54,261 nt of DNA from NCBI GenBank assembly GCA_964387645.1, contig CAYLYM010000012.1:1-54261 (forward strand), read 5' to 3'. Source of the DNA: CAYLYM01 sp964387645. GTDB taxonomy: Bacteria > Calditrichota > Calditrichia > RBG-13-44-9. The notes beneath the pieces were generated by a model. That model was not told where the DNA came from, searched no databases, and saw only the letters and a list, made by a program, of their open reading frames with translations. Position numbers and translations under genes: made by a program. Shown in pieces: positions 1 through 8,642 of the stretch (the first letter of the stretch is position 1; each line of letters starts with the position of its first letter).

Positions 1-2
1 TA

Positions 3-689
3 AACCAGGCAAAAAAATTAAAAGTCCGTGATGTTGCTTTTTATGATGATGCTTTATTGATCAACAAAGAACGAAGGCTTATCCCTGTCCTTGAGAAAAT
101 TTTAGAATCAAAAAAGCAATTCCGGTTTCATACTCCGAATGGTTTGCACGCCCGTGAAATCGATCGAAAATTAGCAGATTTATTTTACCGTACCGGTTTT
201 AAAACTATTCGATTAAGTTTCGAATCAGTAAGTCCAGAAAGACTATCCGATATGAAGAGCAAAGTCACTCCTTTGGATCTTGCAAAAGCGGTAGAAAATT
301 TAGTAAGTGCTGGATATGAAAAGAAATCAATCTCAGCTTATGTTTTATTTGGACTTCCCGAACAACCGCTTGAAGAAGTTTATCAAAGCATTCTTTTTGT
401 ACATGCCTTAGGTATAAAAGTGAGCCTGGCTTCTTTTTCACCCATTCCAGGTACTATTGATTATCAACGATCTATTCAAAAAAAATTGTTTCCAGCAGAT
501 GCCGATCCTTTACTTACTAATAACTCCATTTACCCCTTATTCAGGACAGAAACAGATTATTGGAAATTCCACAAGGTTAGACAACTGGTACACGCTTTGA
601 ATGAAGCCATCGACCGGGGAGTCCAATTATTTCAACCCAACGAATTACGTTCTGCACTTAGAAGTGTTCTGAAAATGTTCAAAGATTAA
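3..689 (+). CDS. B12-binding-type radical SAM protein, C-terminal part (cut by window edge)
   Basis: The reading frame is open from base 3, so this is the C-terminal part of a gene that begins outside the window; the TTG at 57 is not its start. The visible part begins with VRDVAFYDDALL, the motif that follows the iron-sulfur cysteine cluster in many B12-binding-domain radical SAM enzymes. It continues through the rest of the radical SAM barrel (FHTPNGLHAREID, IRLSFESVSPERL, YVLFGLPEQPLEEV, LASFSPIPGTIDY). The CxxxCxxC motif and any cobalamin-binding domain would lie upstream. The substrate cannot be told from this part. About 400 bases separate it from glgC, so the two need not be co-transcribed. 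The family is fairly secure; the exact function is unknown. Confidence 0.8.
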   Translation, partial: NQAKKLKVRDVAFYDDALLINKERRLIPVLEKILESKKQFRFHTPNGLHAREIDRKLADLFYRTGFKTIRLSFESVSPERLSDMKSKVTPLDLAKAVENLVSAGYEKKSISAYVLFGLPEQPLEEVYQSILFVHALGIKVSLASFSPIPGTIDYQRSIQKKLFPADADPLLTNNSIYPLFRTETDYWKFHKVRQLVHALNEAIDRGVQLFQPNELRSALRSVLKMFKD

Positions 690-1089
690 TTTTTTAAATT
701 TAAACTATTCTTTATATTTTCAAATTAAATAAGCAAGATTATTATATTAATTATTCATAATTTTCTTTCACGGATTTCTCTACTTCATTCGCTCAGCCTC
801 AAATGGAATTCATTTTGCTCGAAATTAGTATTTATTTTTACCTGGAACAATATCTACGAGTTAGAAGTCAAAAAATCTGTTTTAACTTTATTAATAAACA
901 AGTTATATTAACAAATAAACAGAATTGATTATTATGATGACAAATTTAAAAAACAAAATAACCACCTTATTTACCATAGAATTTGATTGGCCAATATATT
1001 GAACACTTTTTGTTAAGCTTATTTCTAAACTCGACATAGATTTTTTTTAATATATTCACTCCAATAATATTTTAAAAGGGGAATCACCT
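690..1089. other. AT-rich intergenic region before glgC
   Basis: No credible gene is seen on either strand. The segment at about 768-832 (GGATTTCTCTACTTCATTCG, then GCTCAGCCTC) is less AT-rich than its surroundings. It resembles degenerate intergenic repeats of the type 'ggatttctcgacttcgctc...gaaatga' found in many genomes. The last 20 bases hold the glgC ribosome binding site (AAGGGGAATCACCT before ATG). A promoter for glgC must lie here, but no convincing -35/-10 pair stands out. Confidence 0.5.
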
Positions 1090-2367
1090 ATGACCAAAGT
1101 TGTCACAATAATCCTAGCTGGAGGACAGGGTTCTCGGCTTTACCCTCTTACCAAAAAAAGAAGCAAACCTGCTGTACCAATTGCTGGTAATTTCCGCCTA
1201 ATTGATATTCCAATAAGTAATTGTCTTCATTCTGGACTACGAAAAATTTTCATTTCAACCCAGTTTAGTAGCGAATCACTTCATCGTCATATCTTTCTTA
1301 CCTATCGATTCGACAATTTTACCAAGGATTATGTAACTGTTTTATCTGCTCAACAAACTTCTGAAAGCAGCGACTGGTACCAGGGCACAGCAGATGCTGT
1401 ACGGCAAAATCTTCGTTTTCTCCATCCAGAAGGTGATTTAGTTCTTATTCTCTCGGGAGATCATCTATATCGGATGGATTATAAAAAATTTATTGAATTC
1501 CACTTAGATCTAAAAGCGGATATCAGTATTTCTGTATCTCCTATATTCTCGACTCAAGCACCTGAATTTGGCATTATAAAGGTGGATAGTCAAGGGAGAA
1601 TTATCTCCTTTTACGAAAAACCTGATGATCCGTCTATTTTAGAGGAGGCGAAAATTTCAGAAGAAGTATTTAAACGGTTTGGACTGGAAGCTGGTGGTAG
1701 AACACACCTTGCATCAATGGGTATTTATATCTTCAAATGGGAAGTTTTGAAAGAATTTCTAGAAGAAACGAATTACCAGGATTTTGGCAAAGAAGTTATC
1801 CCTGAGGCAATTAAAAGAAAAAAAGTTTTTAGCTATTTCTTCGGTGATTATTGGGCTGATATTGGAACTATTAAAAACTTTTTCGATACTCATATGGACC
1901 TGACTTCAACTTTACCGAAATTTAACTTTTACGATGAAGAAAAACCTATATATACACATCCAAGATTTTTACCTGGAGCAAAAATTTTAGGTGCTGAAGT
2001 GGAAAATTCTATTTTAAGTACTGGCAGTATTATTAACAAATCAAAAATATATAATTCAATTATCGGTATTCGATCACGAATCGGAAGTAACTGCTTAATC
2101 GAAAGAACAGTTATGATGGGTGCAGATTATTATGAAACAAAAGAAGAAATTATGGAAAACCACAAAAAAGGAATTCCCAGTATTGGTATCGGAAACAATT
2201 GCGAAATTCGAAATGCTATCATAGATAAAAATGTCAGGGTCGGCCATAATGTAAAGCTAATCAATACCAGAAATGTAACAAATGAAGAAACTGAAAAATA
2301 TGTTATTAGGGACGGAATAATTGTAATACCTAAAGGTATTTGCATACCTGATGGAACTATAATATAA
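1090..2367 (+). CDS. glgC: Glucose-1-phosphate adenylyltransferase (ADP-glucose pyrophosphorylase)
   Basis: It makes ADP-glucose from ATP and glucose-1-phosphate, the committed step of bacterial glycogen synthesis, in the cytoplasm. The nucleotidyltransferase domain shows the nucleotide-binding loop GGQGSRL at residues 11-17 followed by KKRSKPAVPIAG. It also shows YQGTADAVRQN, SGDHLYRMDY (metal and glucose-1-P region), MGIYIF and YWADIGTI. The last 150 residues form a left-handed beta-helix (IGIRSRIG, MMGADYYET, IIDKNVRVGHN, IPDGTII). These C-terminal motifs are closer to cyanobacterial and plant enzymes than to the E. coli type. At 425 residues the length is normal. The ATG start is supported by AAGGGG about 9 bases upstream. 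No other glycogen gene is adjacent. It converges on pyk. Confidence 0.95.
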   Translation: MTKVVTIILAGGQGSRLYPLTKKRSKPAVPIAGNFRLIDIPISNCLHSGLRKIFISTQFSSESLHRHIFLTYRFDNFTKDYVTVLSAQQTSESSDWYQGTADAVRQNLRFLHPEGDLVLILSGDHLYRMDYKKFIEFHLDLKADISISVSPIFSTQAPEFGIIKVDSQGRIISFYEKPDDPSILEEAKISEEVFKRFGLEAGGRTHLASMGIYIFKWEVLKEFLEETNYQDFGKEVIPEAIKRKKVFSYFFGDYWADIGTIKNFFDTHMDLTSTLPKFNFYDEEKPIYTHPRFLPGAKILGAEVENSILSTGSIINKSKIYNSIIGIRSRIGSNCLIERTVMMGADYYETKEEIMENHKKGIPSIGIGNNCEIRNAIIDKNVRVGHNVKLINTRNVTNEETEKYVIRDGIIVIPKGICIPDGTII

Positions 2368-2701
2368 TTTAATAAACAAAAAATCTGATTTTTAACTGTT
2401 TCTTATATACTTCTCTATCAATTTTATCCTTACTACTGAAATTGATGTTTGAGATTTTATTTTGAATAAAAAAGTTTACTACTACGTCTTTACTTTAATA
2501 CTTCATTTATCAAAGATTAATACAATCCCTTTGTTATATTTCTTACCAAATTTTTGTGTATAAAAATGTCTTACCCATTCCTTTGTCATTTTTAGATTTT
2601 TTTAAAAAATTATGGGATTTATTTTTTTCGAAATGTTTTATATTTCAAATTTATTAGTTTATCTTACACCAAAATGAAAGATAATTAACTACTTTTCTAA
2701 C
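2368..2701. other. Intergenic region between convergent glgC and pyk
   Basis: About 330 AT-rich bases with no credible open frame. I looked for a GC-rich hairpin that could end both genes and found none. Any termination signal here is weak or not hairpin-based. Confidence 0.4.
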
Positions 2702-4129
2702 CTAATCAAATCTTCCTGCTTTTATTTGATTAATAGATCTTGGTTTTTCAAGGGGATATCCGCTGATAATAACATAATGATCACCCTTTTTAATCAATCC
2801 TCGCTTATGGGCAATTTTTAAACCTTCTTTGAATAAATGGTTGGCATTCTTCGGATGAGGACAGACCACTGGTATAACTCCCCAAACCATAGACAATTGA
2901 TAAAAAGTATCCTGGCTGGGTGTTAAGGCTAATATTCTACTTTGAGGCCTAAATCGGGCTATCATTTTTGCCGTATATCCAGTTCTTGTAATGGCAAGGA
3001 TAACACTAGCCTTTATATCTTGTGCTAAAATTACCGCTGAATGTGCTATTGAAAGGGTAAAATCTTTTTCAATATTGATGGGTGTTATTTTATTATGTTG
3101 TTTCTCAAAATAGAATTCTTCTGTGTAATAAGCAATGTTTTTCATAACTTGAACAACACGTTCTGGGTATCGTCCAATCGCTGTTTCTTCAGAAAGCATA
3201 ACAGCATCGGTCCCGTCAAGAATGGCATTAGCAACATCAGTAACTTCTGCTCGAGTTGGTCGTGTTGCAACCACCATCGATTTAAGCATCTGTGTGGCTG
3301 TAATAACAGGCTTGCCTACATTTTGAGATAATGTTAAAATTCTTTTTTGTACTATTGGTATTTTTTCGATTTCGATTTCTACTCCTAGATCTCCACGCGC
3401 AATCATTATGGCATCAGCTTCTTCAATAATCTCGTCAATATTATCAATCGCTTCGTGTTTTTCTATTTTTGCTATTACTGGTACCAAACGACCTGCTTCT
3501 TTCATTATTTGACGAAGTTGTCTAATATCTTGAGCAGAGCGGACAAATGAAAGGGCAACTAAATCGATCCCATTTTTAAGTCCGAATTGCAAATCTTGTT
3601 TATCTTTAGTAGTTATAGCAGCAACTTTGAACGATCCAGTGGGGAAATTAATACCTTTAGCCGATGTTAAATTTCCTCCTGTCAAAACTCGGCAATACAC
3701 CTGCGGTGGATGAATGGCTTCTACTACCAATTCAATTTCACCATCCGCCAACAATAAACGAGAATCAGGAGAAACATCTGAAGCAAAATCAGGATAATTT
3801 AAACCTATCCGATTACCTTCAGAAAGTGTCTTCAATGAAGCATCCAGAATGATACGATCATTTACCTTTAACTGAAGTGGTTCATTTTTTATTTTCCCGA
3901 TGCGTATCTTCGGGCCACTGAGATCCTGCAAAATAGCCACAGGATATCCAAGTTCTTTTCTTATTTGTTTTATTCTTTTAATAATCTCTAAATGAGAAGA
4001 ATGATCTCCATGTGAAAAATTTAATCGAAAAACATTTGCACCAGCTAATACTAATTTTTTCAAAATTGATAAATCTCTGCTAGAAGGTCCTATGGTTGCG
4101 ACAATTTTTGTCCGTTTTACCATTTCCAC
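2702..4129 (-). CDS. pyk: Pyruvate kinase
   Basis: It converts phosphoenolpyruvate and ADP to pyruvate and ATP, the last step of glycolysis. The N-terminal barrel has KIVATIGPSS and FRLNFSHG. The centre has the family signature with MIARGDLGVEIEIEKIP and KPVITATQMLKSM (catalytic lysine and metal/phosphate region). The C-terminal regulatory domain is present (VILAITRTGYTAKMIARFRP). The length of 475 residues fits the standard form without the extra PEP-utiliser domain some Firmicutes carry. The GTG at 4129 is chosen because AAGG lies 7 bases ahead; an in-frame ATG two codons on is the alternative. A pyruvate phosphate dikinase gene at 30-33 kb makes the PEP-pyruvate step reversible in this cell. 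Confidence 0.96.
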   Translation of the reverse strand: MEMVKRTKIVATIGPSSRDLSILKKLVLAGANVFRLNFSHGDHSSHLEIIKRIKQIRKELGYPVAILQDLSGPKIRIGKIKNEPLQLKVNDRIILDASLKTLSEGNRIGLNYPDFASDVSPDSRLLLADGEIELVVEAIHPPQVYCRVLTGGNLTSAKGINFPTGSFKVAAITTKDKQDLQFGLKNGIDLVALSFVRSAQDIRQLRQIMKEAGRLVPVIAKIEKHEAIDNIDEIIEEADAIMIARGDLGVEIEIEKIPIVQKRILTLSQNVGKPVITATQMLKSMVVATRPTRAEVTDVANAILDGTDAVMLSEETAIGRYPERVVQVMKNIAYYTEEFYFEKQHNKITPINIEKDFTLSIAHSAVILAQDIKASVILAITRTGYTAKMIARFRPQSRILALTPSQDTFYQLSMVWGVIPVVCPHPKNANHLFKEGLKIAHKRGLIKKGDHYVIISGYPLEKPRSINQIKAGRFD

Positions 4130-4279
4130 AAAAATACCTTATTTATTTAATAATTTTAAAAGTCGCTTTAAAACGATGATAAAATAAAGGTAAAAGAAGA
4201 AACATAGAGAAGAATTCAGATTTATATAATAGAGGCAATTTTTGTTTTTAATCCAATCTCTAAATTTCAAAGGGGATAT

Positions 4280-5191
4280 TTATGAGATAATAAATTCCAT
4301 AGATTCAGTAGCCATATAAGTTTCGGAAAAAATTTCTTTAGCCTGATTTTCTAACTCACTCAGCTCTTCGTCGGTGTGTTTGGGATCATGATGAAATAAA
4401 AGAAGTTTTTCTACCTTAGCCTTTTTTGCTACTTCACAAGCCATTTCATAAGTACTATGACCAAATCCCTGAAATAGTTGATATTCTTCCAACGAATACT
4501 GTGCATCATGAATAAGAATATTTGCTTTCTTAGCAAATTTAATCAATCGTTGATCTCCACCAACGAATCCTTCGATATCTGTAGCAATAACAATTGATTT
4601 ACCTTCAGGATTTTCAATTTTATAAATATAAGTACCACCTTTTGGATGTGTGTAATTTCTTATACAAGAAATTTTTGCAACCCAATCCTTTACATTATTT
4701 TCATCCTTAATATGTACGATACGAAAATCGTTTTCCAAAAAGAAAACACGCCTATTTTCACTAAAATCATAATAGAAAAAGGAACTGCTTAGCTCAGATA
4801 TGGTTACCGGGAAAAAAGCTGGGCTCATCCAAGTTTCTAATGTTTTTTTTATAGAACAGTTATTCAAAATCGGAGCAATAATATGAAGTTCAGTCTGAGG
4901 CACATAAATCATACTAAAGTAAGGAAAACCGATCAAATGATCTAAATGAGTGTGTGTAAAAAAAAGAAATAATTTGAAAAGATTTTGTTTACTTTTTCCT
5001 GATTTTAATTCAGAAATAATATCAGTGCCTAAATTTATAATTCCAGTACCAGCATCAATTATTAGAACATGTTTTCCGATATCACAGCGAAGACAAGTAG
5101 TGTTTACACCAAAATGTGTAATATCTCCATTGGTAGGAGGATGACTTCCTCTTACCCCATATATTTTCAACCTAATCGGGTAATTTTTCAT
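4280..5191 (-). CDS. Metallo-beta-lactamase-fold hydrolase
   Basis: A cytoplasmic metal-dependent hydrolase of the MBL superfamily. The metal-binding motif HTHLDH lies at residues 80-85. Further likely ligands are H182 (YTHPKGG), D205 (IATDIEG), H228 (LIHDAQ) and H267/H268 (FHHDPKH). The N-terminus GVRGSHPPTNGD, followed by FGVNTTCLRCDIG, is typical of the MBL branch often fused to or near response regulators and sometimes annotated as a cyclic-nucleotide phosphodiesterase-like enzyme. The substrate is not known from sequence. It begins 15 bases after the bifunctional nuclease gene upstream on the same strand, so 5994-4280 is probably one transcript. The fold is certain; the reaction is not. 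Confidence 0.85.
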   Translation of the reverse strand: MKNYPIRLKIYGVRGSHPPTNGDITHFGVNTTCLRCDIGKHVLIIDAGTGIINLGTDIISELKSGKSKQNLFKLFLFFTHTHLDHLIGFPYFSMIYVPQTELHIIAPILNNCSIKKTLETWMSPAFFPVTISELSSSFFYYDFSENRRVFFLENDFRIVHIKDENNVKDWVAKISCIRNYTHPKGGTYIYKIENPEGKSIVIATDIEGFVGGDQRLIKFAKKANILIHDAQYSLEEYQLFQGFGHSTYEMACEVAKKAKVEKLLLFHHDPKHTDEELSELENQAKEIFSETYMATESMEFIIS

Positions 5192-5205
5192 TCTGATATC
5201 CTTGA

Positions 5206-5754
5206 TTATTGGCGAGATTCCAGTTTTTTTATTTCATCTCGAATCCTGGCAGCTTTTTCATACTCTTCATTTTCAACTGCTTCCTGTAATTCCTTTTTAA
5301 GCTTTTCTAAGCGGTCTTCCTTAAGATCAACTTGATCTACTTCAACATCTTGCATTTCATCTGGAGTATAAGCACCTTTTTCCATTACTTCTTCTTCAAC
5401 ATAAATTGGAATTTTTTCTCGAACGGCCAACGCAATTGCATCACTTGGTCTGGAATCAACTTCATATCTTTCAGAATTTCGGCGAACATGAATAACAGCA
5501 TAATAGGTATTGTTTTTTAATTCAGTAACTACAACTCGCTCTATTTTTGTATTTAAAATCTTAAGAAGATTAAGTGTTAAATCATGGGTAATAGGCCTGG
5601 GTGGTTTAATGTTCTCTAATCCCAAAGCAATAGATTGTGCTTCATATTCGCCAATAATAATTGGTAGGGTACGATTTCCATTGATTTCTTTTAAAATTAC
5701 ACCGCTTGCCTGAGATTGAGTTAAAAATAAACCATTTATTTTAACTTCAATCAT
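5206..5754 (-). CDS. Bifunctional nuclease family protein (DUF151) with C-terminal UVR domain
   Basis: Residues 1-130 are a bifunctional nuclease (BFN/DUF151) domain: VILKEINGNRTLPIIIGEYE, then AQSIALGLENIKPPRP and the conserved SRPSDAIALAV. Residues about 147-180 form a UVR motif helix pair (KLKKELQEAVENEEYEKAAR). This is the helix that mediates contacts in UvrB/UvrC and McsA, so a partner protein is likely. Plant and some bacterial BFN proteins degrade RNA and DNA; the role here is unproven. The ATG at 5754 is preferred because GGGGAG lies just ahead of it. An upstream ATG at 5766 would add four residues (MGST) but lacks a binding site. It follows the nifU-like gene closely. Confidence 0.88.
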   Translation of the reverse strand: MIEVKINGLFLTQSQASGVILKEINGNRTLPIIIGEYEAQSIALGLENIKPPRPITHDLTLNLLKILNTKIERVVVTELKNNTYYAVIHVRRNSERYEVDSRPSDAIALAVREKIPIYVEEEVMEKGAYTPDEMQDVEVDQVDLKEDRLEKLKKELQEAVENEEYEKAARIRDEIKKLESRQ

Positions 5755-5772
5755 AGTACTCCCCATAAAATA

Positions 5773-5994
5773 CTAAATAGCTTCAACTGATTTTATTTCG
5801 GGAATTTGTTGCCGAAGATATCGCTCAATTCCCTCTTTTAACGTCAATTGTGCCATTGGACAACCACCGCAAGCACCTAACAATTTTACATAAACAACGT
5901 TATCTTTTATTTTAACAAATTCTACATCTCCCCCGTCCATCTGTAAACCGGGCCGAATTGCATCTAATAAATTTTTTACTTTTTCTTCATTCAT
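5773..5994 (-). CDS. NifU-like iron-sulfur cluster scaffold protein
   Basis: A 73-residue stand-alone NifU C-terminal (Nfu) domain. The core IRPGLQMDGGDVEFV is followed by GACGGCPMAQLTLKEGIE. Cysteines 42 and 45 form the CxxC pair that holds a labile Fe-S cluster at a dimer interface. The family carries or repairs clusters for target enzymes; radical SAM proteins in this window would be natural clients, which is inference. The start is backed by AAGGA nine bases upstream. It heads the short run nifU-like, BFN, MBL hydrolase, with gaps of under 20 bases. Confidence 0.93.
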   Translation of the reverse strand: MNEEKVKNLLDAIRPGLQMDGGDVEFVKIKDNVVYVKLLGACGGCPMAQLTLKEGIERYLRQQIPEIKSVEAI

Positions 5995-6223
5995 TTGCTA
6001 TTTCCTTTTTTAATTGATCAACATTTTTGTACATTTTTAAAATTAAAAATTAATTTTCTGTTCTTTATATAATTTATCACCTATTTCAAGGAATGGCAAT
6101 CAGTATTAGCTATTTTTTAAAATCACTTTTTTACATGGTAACAATAGAATTGATTTTCATTTAACTTATTTAACATTTCTTCCATTACTTTATGTTCATT
6201 TGACATTGAATTTATTAAAATAG

Positions 6224-6871
6224 TTAATATAATTTATTTTCGACTATTTGAAGAGTTTCTTCAGTCAACGATTTGATTGATTTTAAAACCCTTGCTTGTT
6301 CAGATGATAATTTTCCAACGAAATCTTCATCGGCAATTGTTGATAAATTGTTCAATAAACCTAATGAAGCTCCTTTTGCAGCAGCATAAGTCATTACCGA
6401 AGCCACACCAGCATCACTAATGGAATTTACATCTCCCTTTGTCGCAATAGCCAAACTTAATTGAGCAAGAGTTTCACATCTCCTAAGTATATCCATAGGA
6501 ACAAGAGCAGCTTTTTTATTTGCAGTCTCTATCGCAAGTTTTCGTTCAGCCACTTCTTTTTCACTTTCATGTGGCATTTTATAAGCATTCATGGCTTCAT
6601 TAAATGCTTCTGAATCTTTTTCTGTAAGCAATTCAAATTCTCGGCGAAGTTTTTCAGATTCACTTAAAATTCTTTTTAATTCATCTTCATATACTCTGCA
6701 ATCTTTTTTTCCAAAAGAAAGTTGACAAACCATAGAAATCAGAGCAGCAGCCAACGCCCCTGAAAGTCCTGAAACTGTACTACCACTTAAATTTGGAGAA
6801 GCAGATGATAAACCATCCAAAAACTTTTCAATTGTCAGATTTTTCAATTTGTCAAACTCCTCTCTCATCAT
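6224..6871 (-). CDS. Cyclodeaminase/cyclohydrolase (FTCD C-terminal domain) family protein with altered glycine loop
   Basis: This is an all-helical protein of the formiminotransferase-cyclodeaminase C-terminal family, which acts on formimino- or methenyl-tetrahydrofolate. It shows SGALAAALISMVCQLSFGKK, LTEKDSEAFNEAMNAYKMP, LVPMDILRRCETLAQL and GDVNSISDAGVASVMTYAAA. All align along the family's length of about 210 residues. The usual PxPGGGS loop that binds folate is replaced by PNLSGSTV (residues 26-33), so activity is uncertain. The start is unsettled. ATGATG at 6871 has only a weak site, while a TTG at codon 9 (6847) is preceded by GAGAGGAG with good spacing. The next gene upstream (7118-8185) resembles the other FTCD domain. 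Confidence 0.8.
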   Translation of the reverse strand: MMREEFDKLKNLTIEKFLDGLSSASPNLSGSTVSGLSGALAAALISMVCQLSFGKKDCRVYEDELKRILSESEKLRREFELLTEKDSEAFNEAMNAYKMPHESEKEVAERKLAIETANKKAALVPMDILRRCETLAQLSLAIATKGDVNSISDAGVASVMTYAAAKGASLGLLNNLSTIADEDFVGKLSSEQARVLKSIKSLTEETLQIVENKLY

Positions 6872-7117
6872 TTTTCAAAACTCAGGGAGCAATATATTTT
6901 ATCAATAATATTAATATTATTTAATAAAAAACAAATTTAATTTATTTCCAAATACTTTTTTGCCCTTCTTTGAAAATTGAATTTACATCAACCTCAATTT
7001 GATTCTTCAGCTAAATAATTTTAAACATTTTTTTTTCTACACTGCTTTTTTCTCAAATTAGCTTAGAAAAATCGTATTAGCTTACTTAATTATACGAAAA
7101 AACTTATTAGAAAGATC

Positions 7118-8185
7118 TCAAATAAATAACGAAGGGATGAGTTGGAAATCGATAATCTGCCGGTAAGGATTGAAATCTCCAATGGATTCTAAATTAAGCA
7201 ATTTTATAAAAATGGTCAGCTTTTCCTGGATGGAAAGATATTGTAAACTTTGATGATATTTTTCATGTTGAAGAATCGTGGTTTCAATAGCACTCCAAGG
7301 TAAATATTCTATAATACTTGTTCCTAAAATTTCTACGACATCCTTGTTGGCAACTTCTTTAACTGTTTTATACAATTCAAATAAATTGGGATGATCGTAA
7401 TCTTCTAAATTGCATAAAATTTGTGTCATGTTTTCCATAACAAAATTTCCGGCAACTGTGGAAACAGTTGGAAATTTGCCTTTTCCACGGCGAATATTAC
7501 CATTCTGATGTCTAAGCGGTTTTCCTTCTCGATCGTACAAAATACGCCCCTGTTTGCCAATTTCATCAGCAATTCCTTGAGCTATATCTAAATTACCAGT
7601 ATCCAGATAAAACATTGCAGATACTATATACTTTCTTACACCCATAAGCGTTATGCCTCGTCGAGGATTAAAATAATTTTTACCAAAATCTGGAACTATT
7701 TTTCCGGTCTCAAACTCTTTAGCAAACTGTTTTGCAGTGAGTGAATGAAGATACCTATTAATCCTTTTTCTATCTTGATGGGCAGCCTCAGCAAAAAGAA
7801 TTACTGGTTGACGAAATTTTTCAGAAAAATTTTGAGCATATGTTCGAATATATACCTTACAATCATCTATAGCGATATTTCTTATAGGTATCAGCACAAT
7901 ACTTGAAAGAGAACCTGTCGCATTTGCCAAAGATCTAGTATTACTAAAATCAAGTAGATTGAAAATTTTCTCATTTATAATGTCAAGGGTTTCTAAAACT
8001 GTGCTGATCTCCCCACCAAATTTAAGAATACTATAATTATATTCTGGACGCCGTCTTAAGTCTAACAAAATAAGGTCAGAGTGAAGATCAACTATCTGAG
8101 CAATTTTATCAACCTTCTCAACAGATTTACCTTCACCTATCTTTACGGCTACTACAATTACTTTCGAATCTACACCAATGGTCAT
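7118..8185 (-). CDS. Divergent glutamate formiminotransferase-like protein lacking the catalytic histidine
   Basis: The family is not obvious at first sight, but it follows the formiminotransferase half of FTCD along its whole length. LILLDLRRRPEYNYSILKFG matches the LLD..D...NR.v.tf.G region. PVILFAEAAHQDR matches PVYLYGEAA, and GKIVPDFGKNYFNPRRGITL matches the APDFGP..P..GA region. MGVRKYIVSAMFYLDTGNLD, ILCNLEDYDHPNLFELY and SIIEYLPWSAI match the second subdomain, and ESIGDFNPYRQIIDF matches the end. Where active enzymes have HPRMGA with the catalytic histidine (His82 in the pig enzyme), this protein reads ANATGS, with Ala87 at that position. The NFSEG motif near the start is also lost. It is 355 residues, slightly long. 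AAAAGG seven bases ahead supports the ATG. Likely a non-catalytic or re-purposed paralog that binds folate or its partner. Confidence 0.7.
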   Translation of the reverse strand: MTIGVDSKVIVVAVKIGEGKSVEKVDKIAQIVDLHSDLILLDLRRRPEYNYSILKFGGEISTVLETLDIINEKIFNLLDFSNTRSLANATGSLSSIVLIPIRNIAIDDCKVYIRTYAQNFSEKFRQPVILFAEAAHQDRKRINRYLHSLTAKQFAKEFETGKIVPDFGKNYFNPRRGITLMGVRKYIVSAMFYLDTGNLDIAQGIADEIGKQGRILYDREGKPLRHQNGNIRRGKGKFPTVSTVAGNFVMENMTQILCNLEDYDHPNLFELYKTVKEVANKDVVEILGTSIIEYLPWSAIETTILQHEKYHQSLQYLSIQEKLTIFIKLLNLESIGDFNPYRQIIDFQLIPSLFI

Positions 8186-8448
8186 TCAATTACCTTTTCT
8201 AAATTAATTCAAAAAAATCACTTCCTCACTAAATAATGGAGTTTTTCGCTTAATGACACAATAAAAAATAACTAAATTTTTTCAAGATATTTAATAATAT
8301 TTTTTAAAATTCGAAAATCGTTGCAAGTAAAATCCACTCAAACCTGAAATGCAAATGTTTTATTAAAAAACCTTGAAGTTCTTTTAATGAAAAACGTTTA
8401 ATTCTCATATAAATTTCAATTGAACAATTAAGATTAAAATCATAAAAA

Positions 8449-8640
8449 TCAACAAATTATTGCATCATTGCACATTTGCATATGCATTTCGATACCATCA
8501 GTACCCATTTCAATTACTTTTTGAAAAGCAGGAAAGGTATTCTCTGGATATTTGTGAATTTCCTGTGAACTTCTGTGTGTGCAATGATAAGATGCCTTGA
8601 TAAATTTTCATGTAGTTCAATTAAACCAGGCACAAAAGCT
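8449..8640 (-). pseudogene. Remnant of a glycerophosphodiester phosphodiesterase gene
   Basis: Reading the minus strand, one frame gives VPGLIELHENLSRHLIIAH. After a two-base slip in the CACACA tract near 8577-8580, another frame gives RSSQEIHKYPENTFPAFQKV and then IEMGTDGIEMHMQMCNDAI, ending at a TGA at 8449-8451. IIAH-R...PENT..AF..xIE.GxDGIE is the signature of the GDPD family (HR and PENT are active-site elements). Only the first 60 or so residues remain out of about 230, and the active-site aspartates after GIE are changed. So this is a decayed, truncated gene just downstream of bshA. Confidence 0.6.
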
Positions 8641-8642
8641 TA

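Noticed and set aside
57..59. TTG as the start of the first gene
   Set aside because: The frame is open to the window edge, and the sequence before it (VRDVAFYDDALL) belongs to the radical SAM family.
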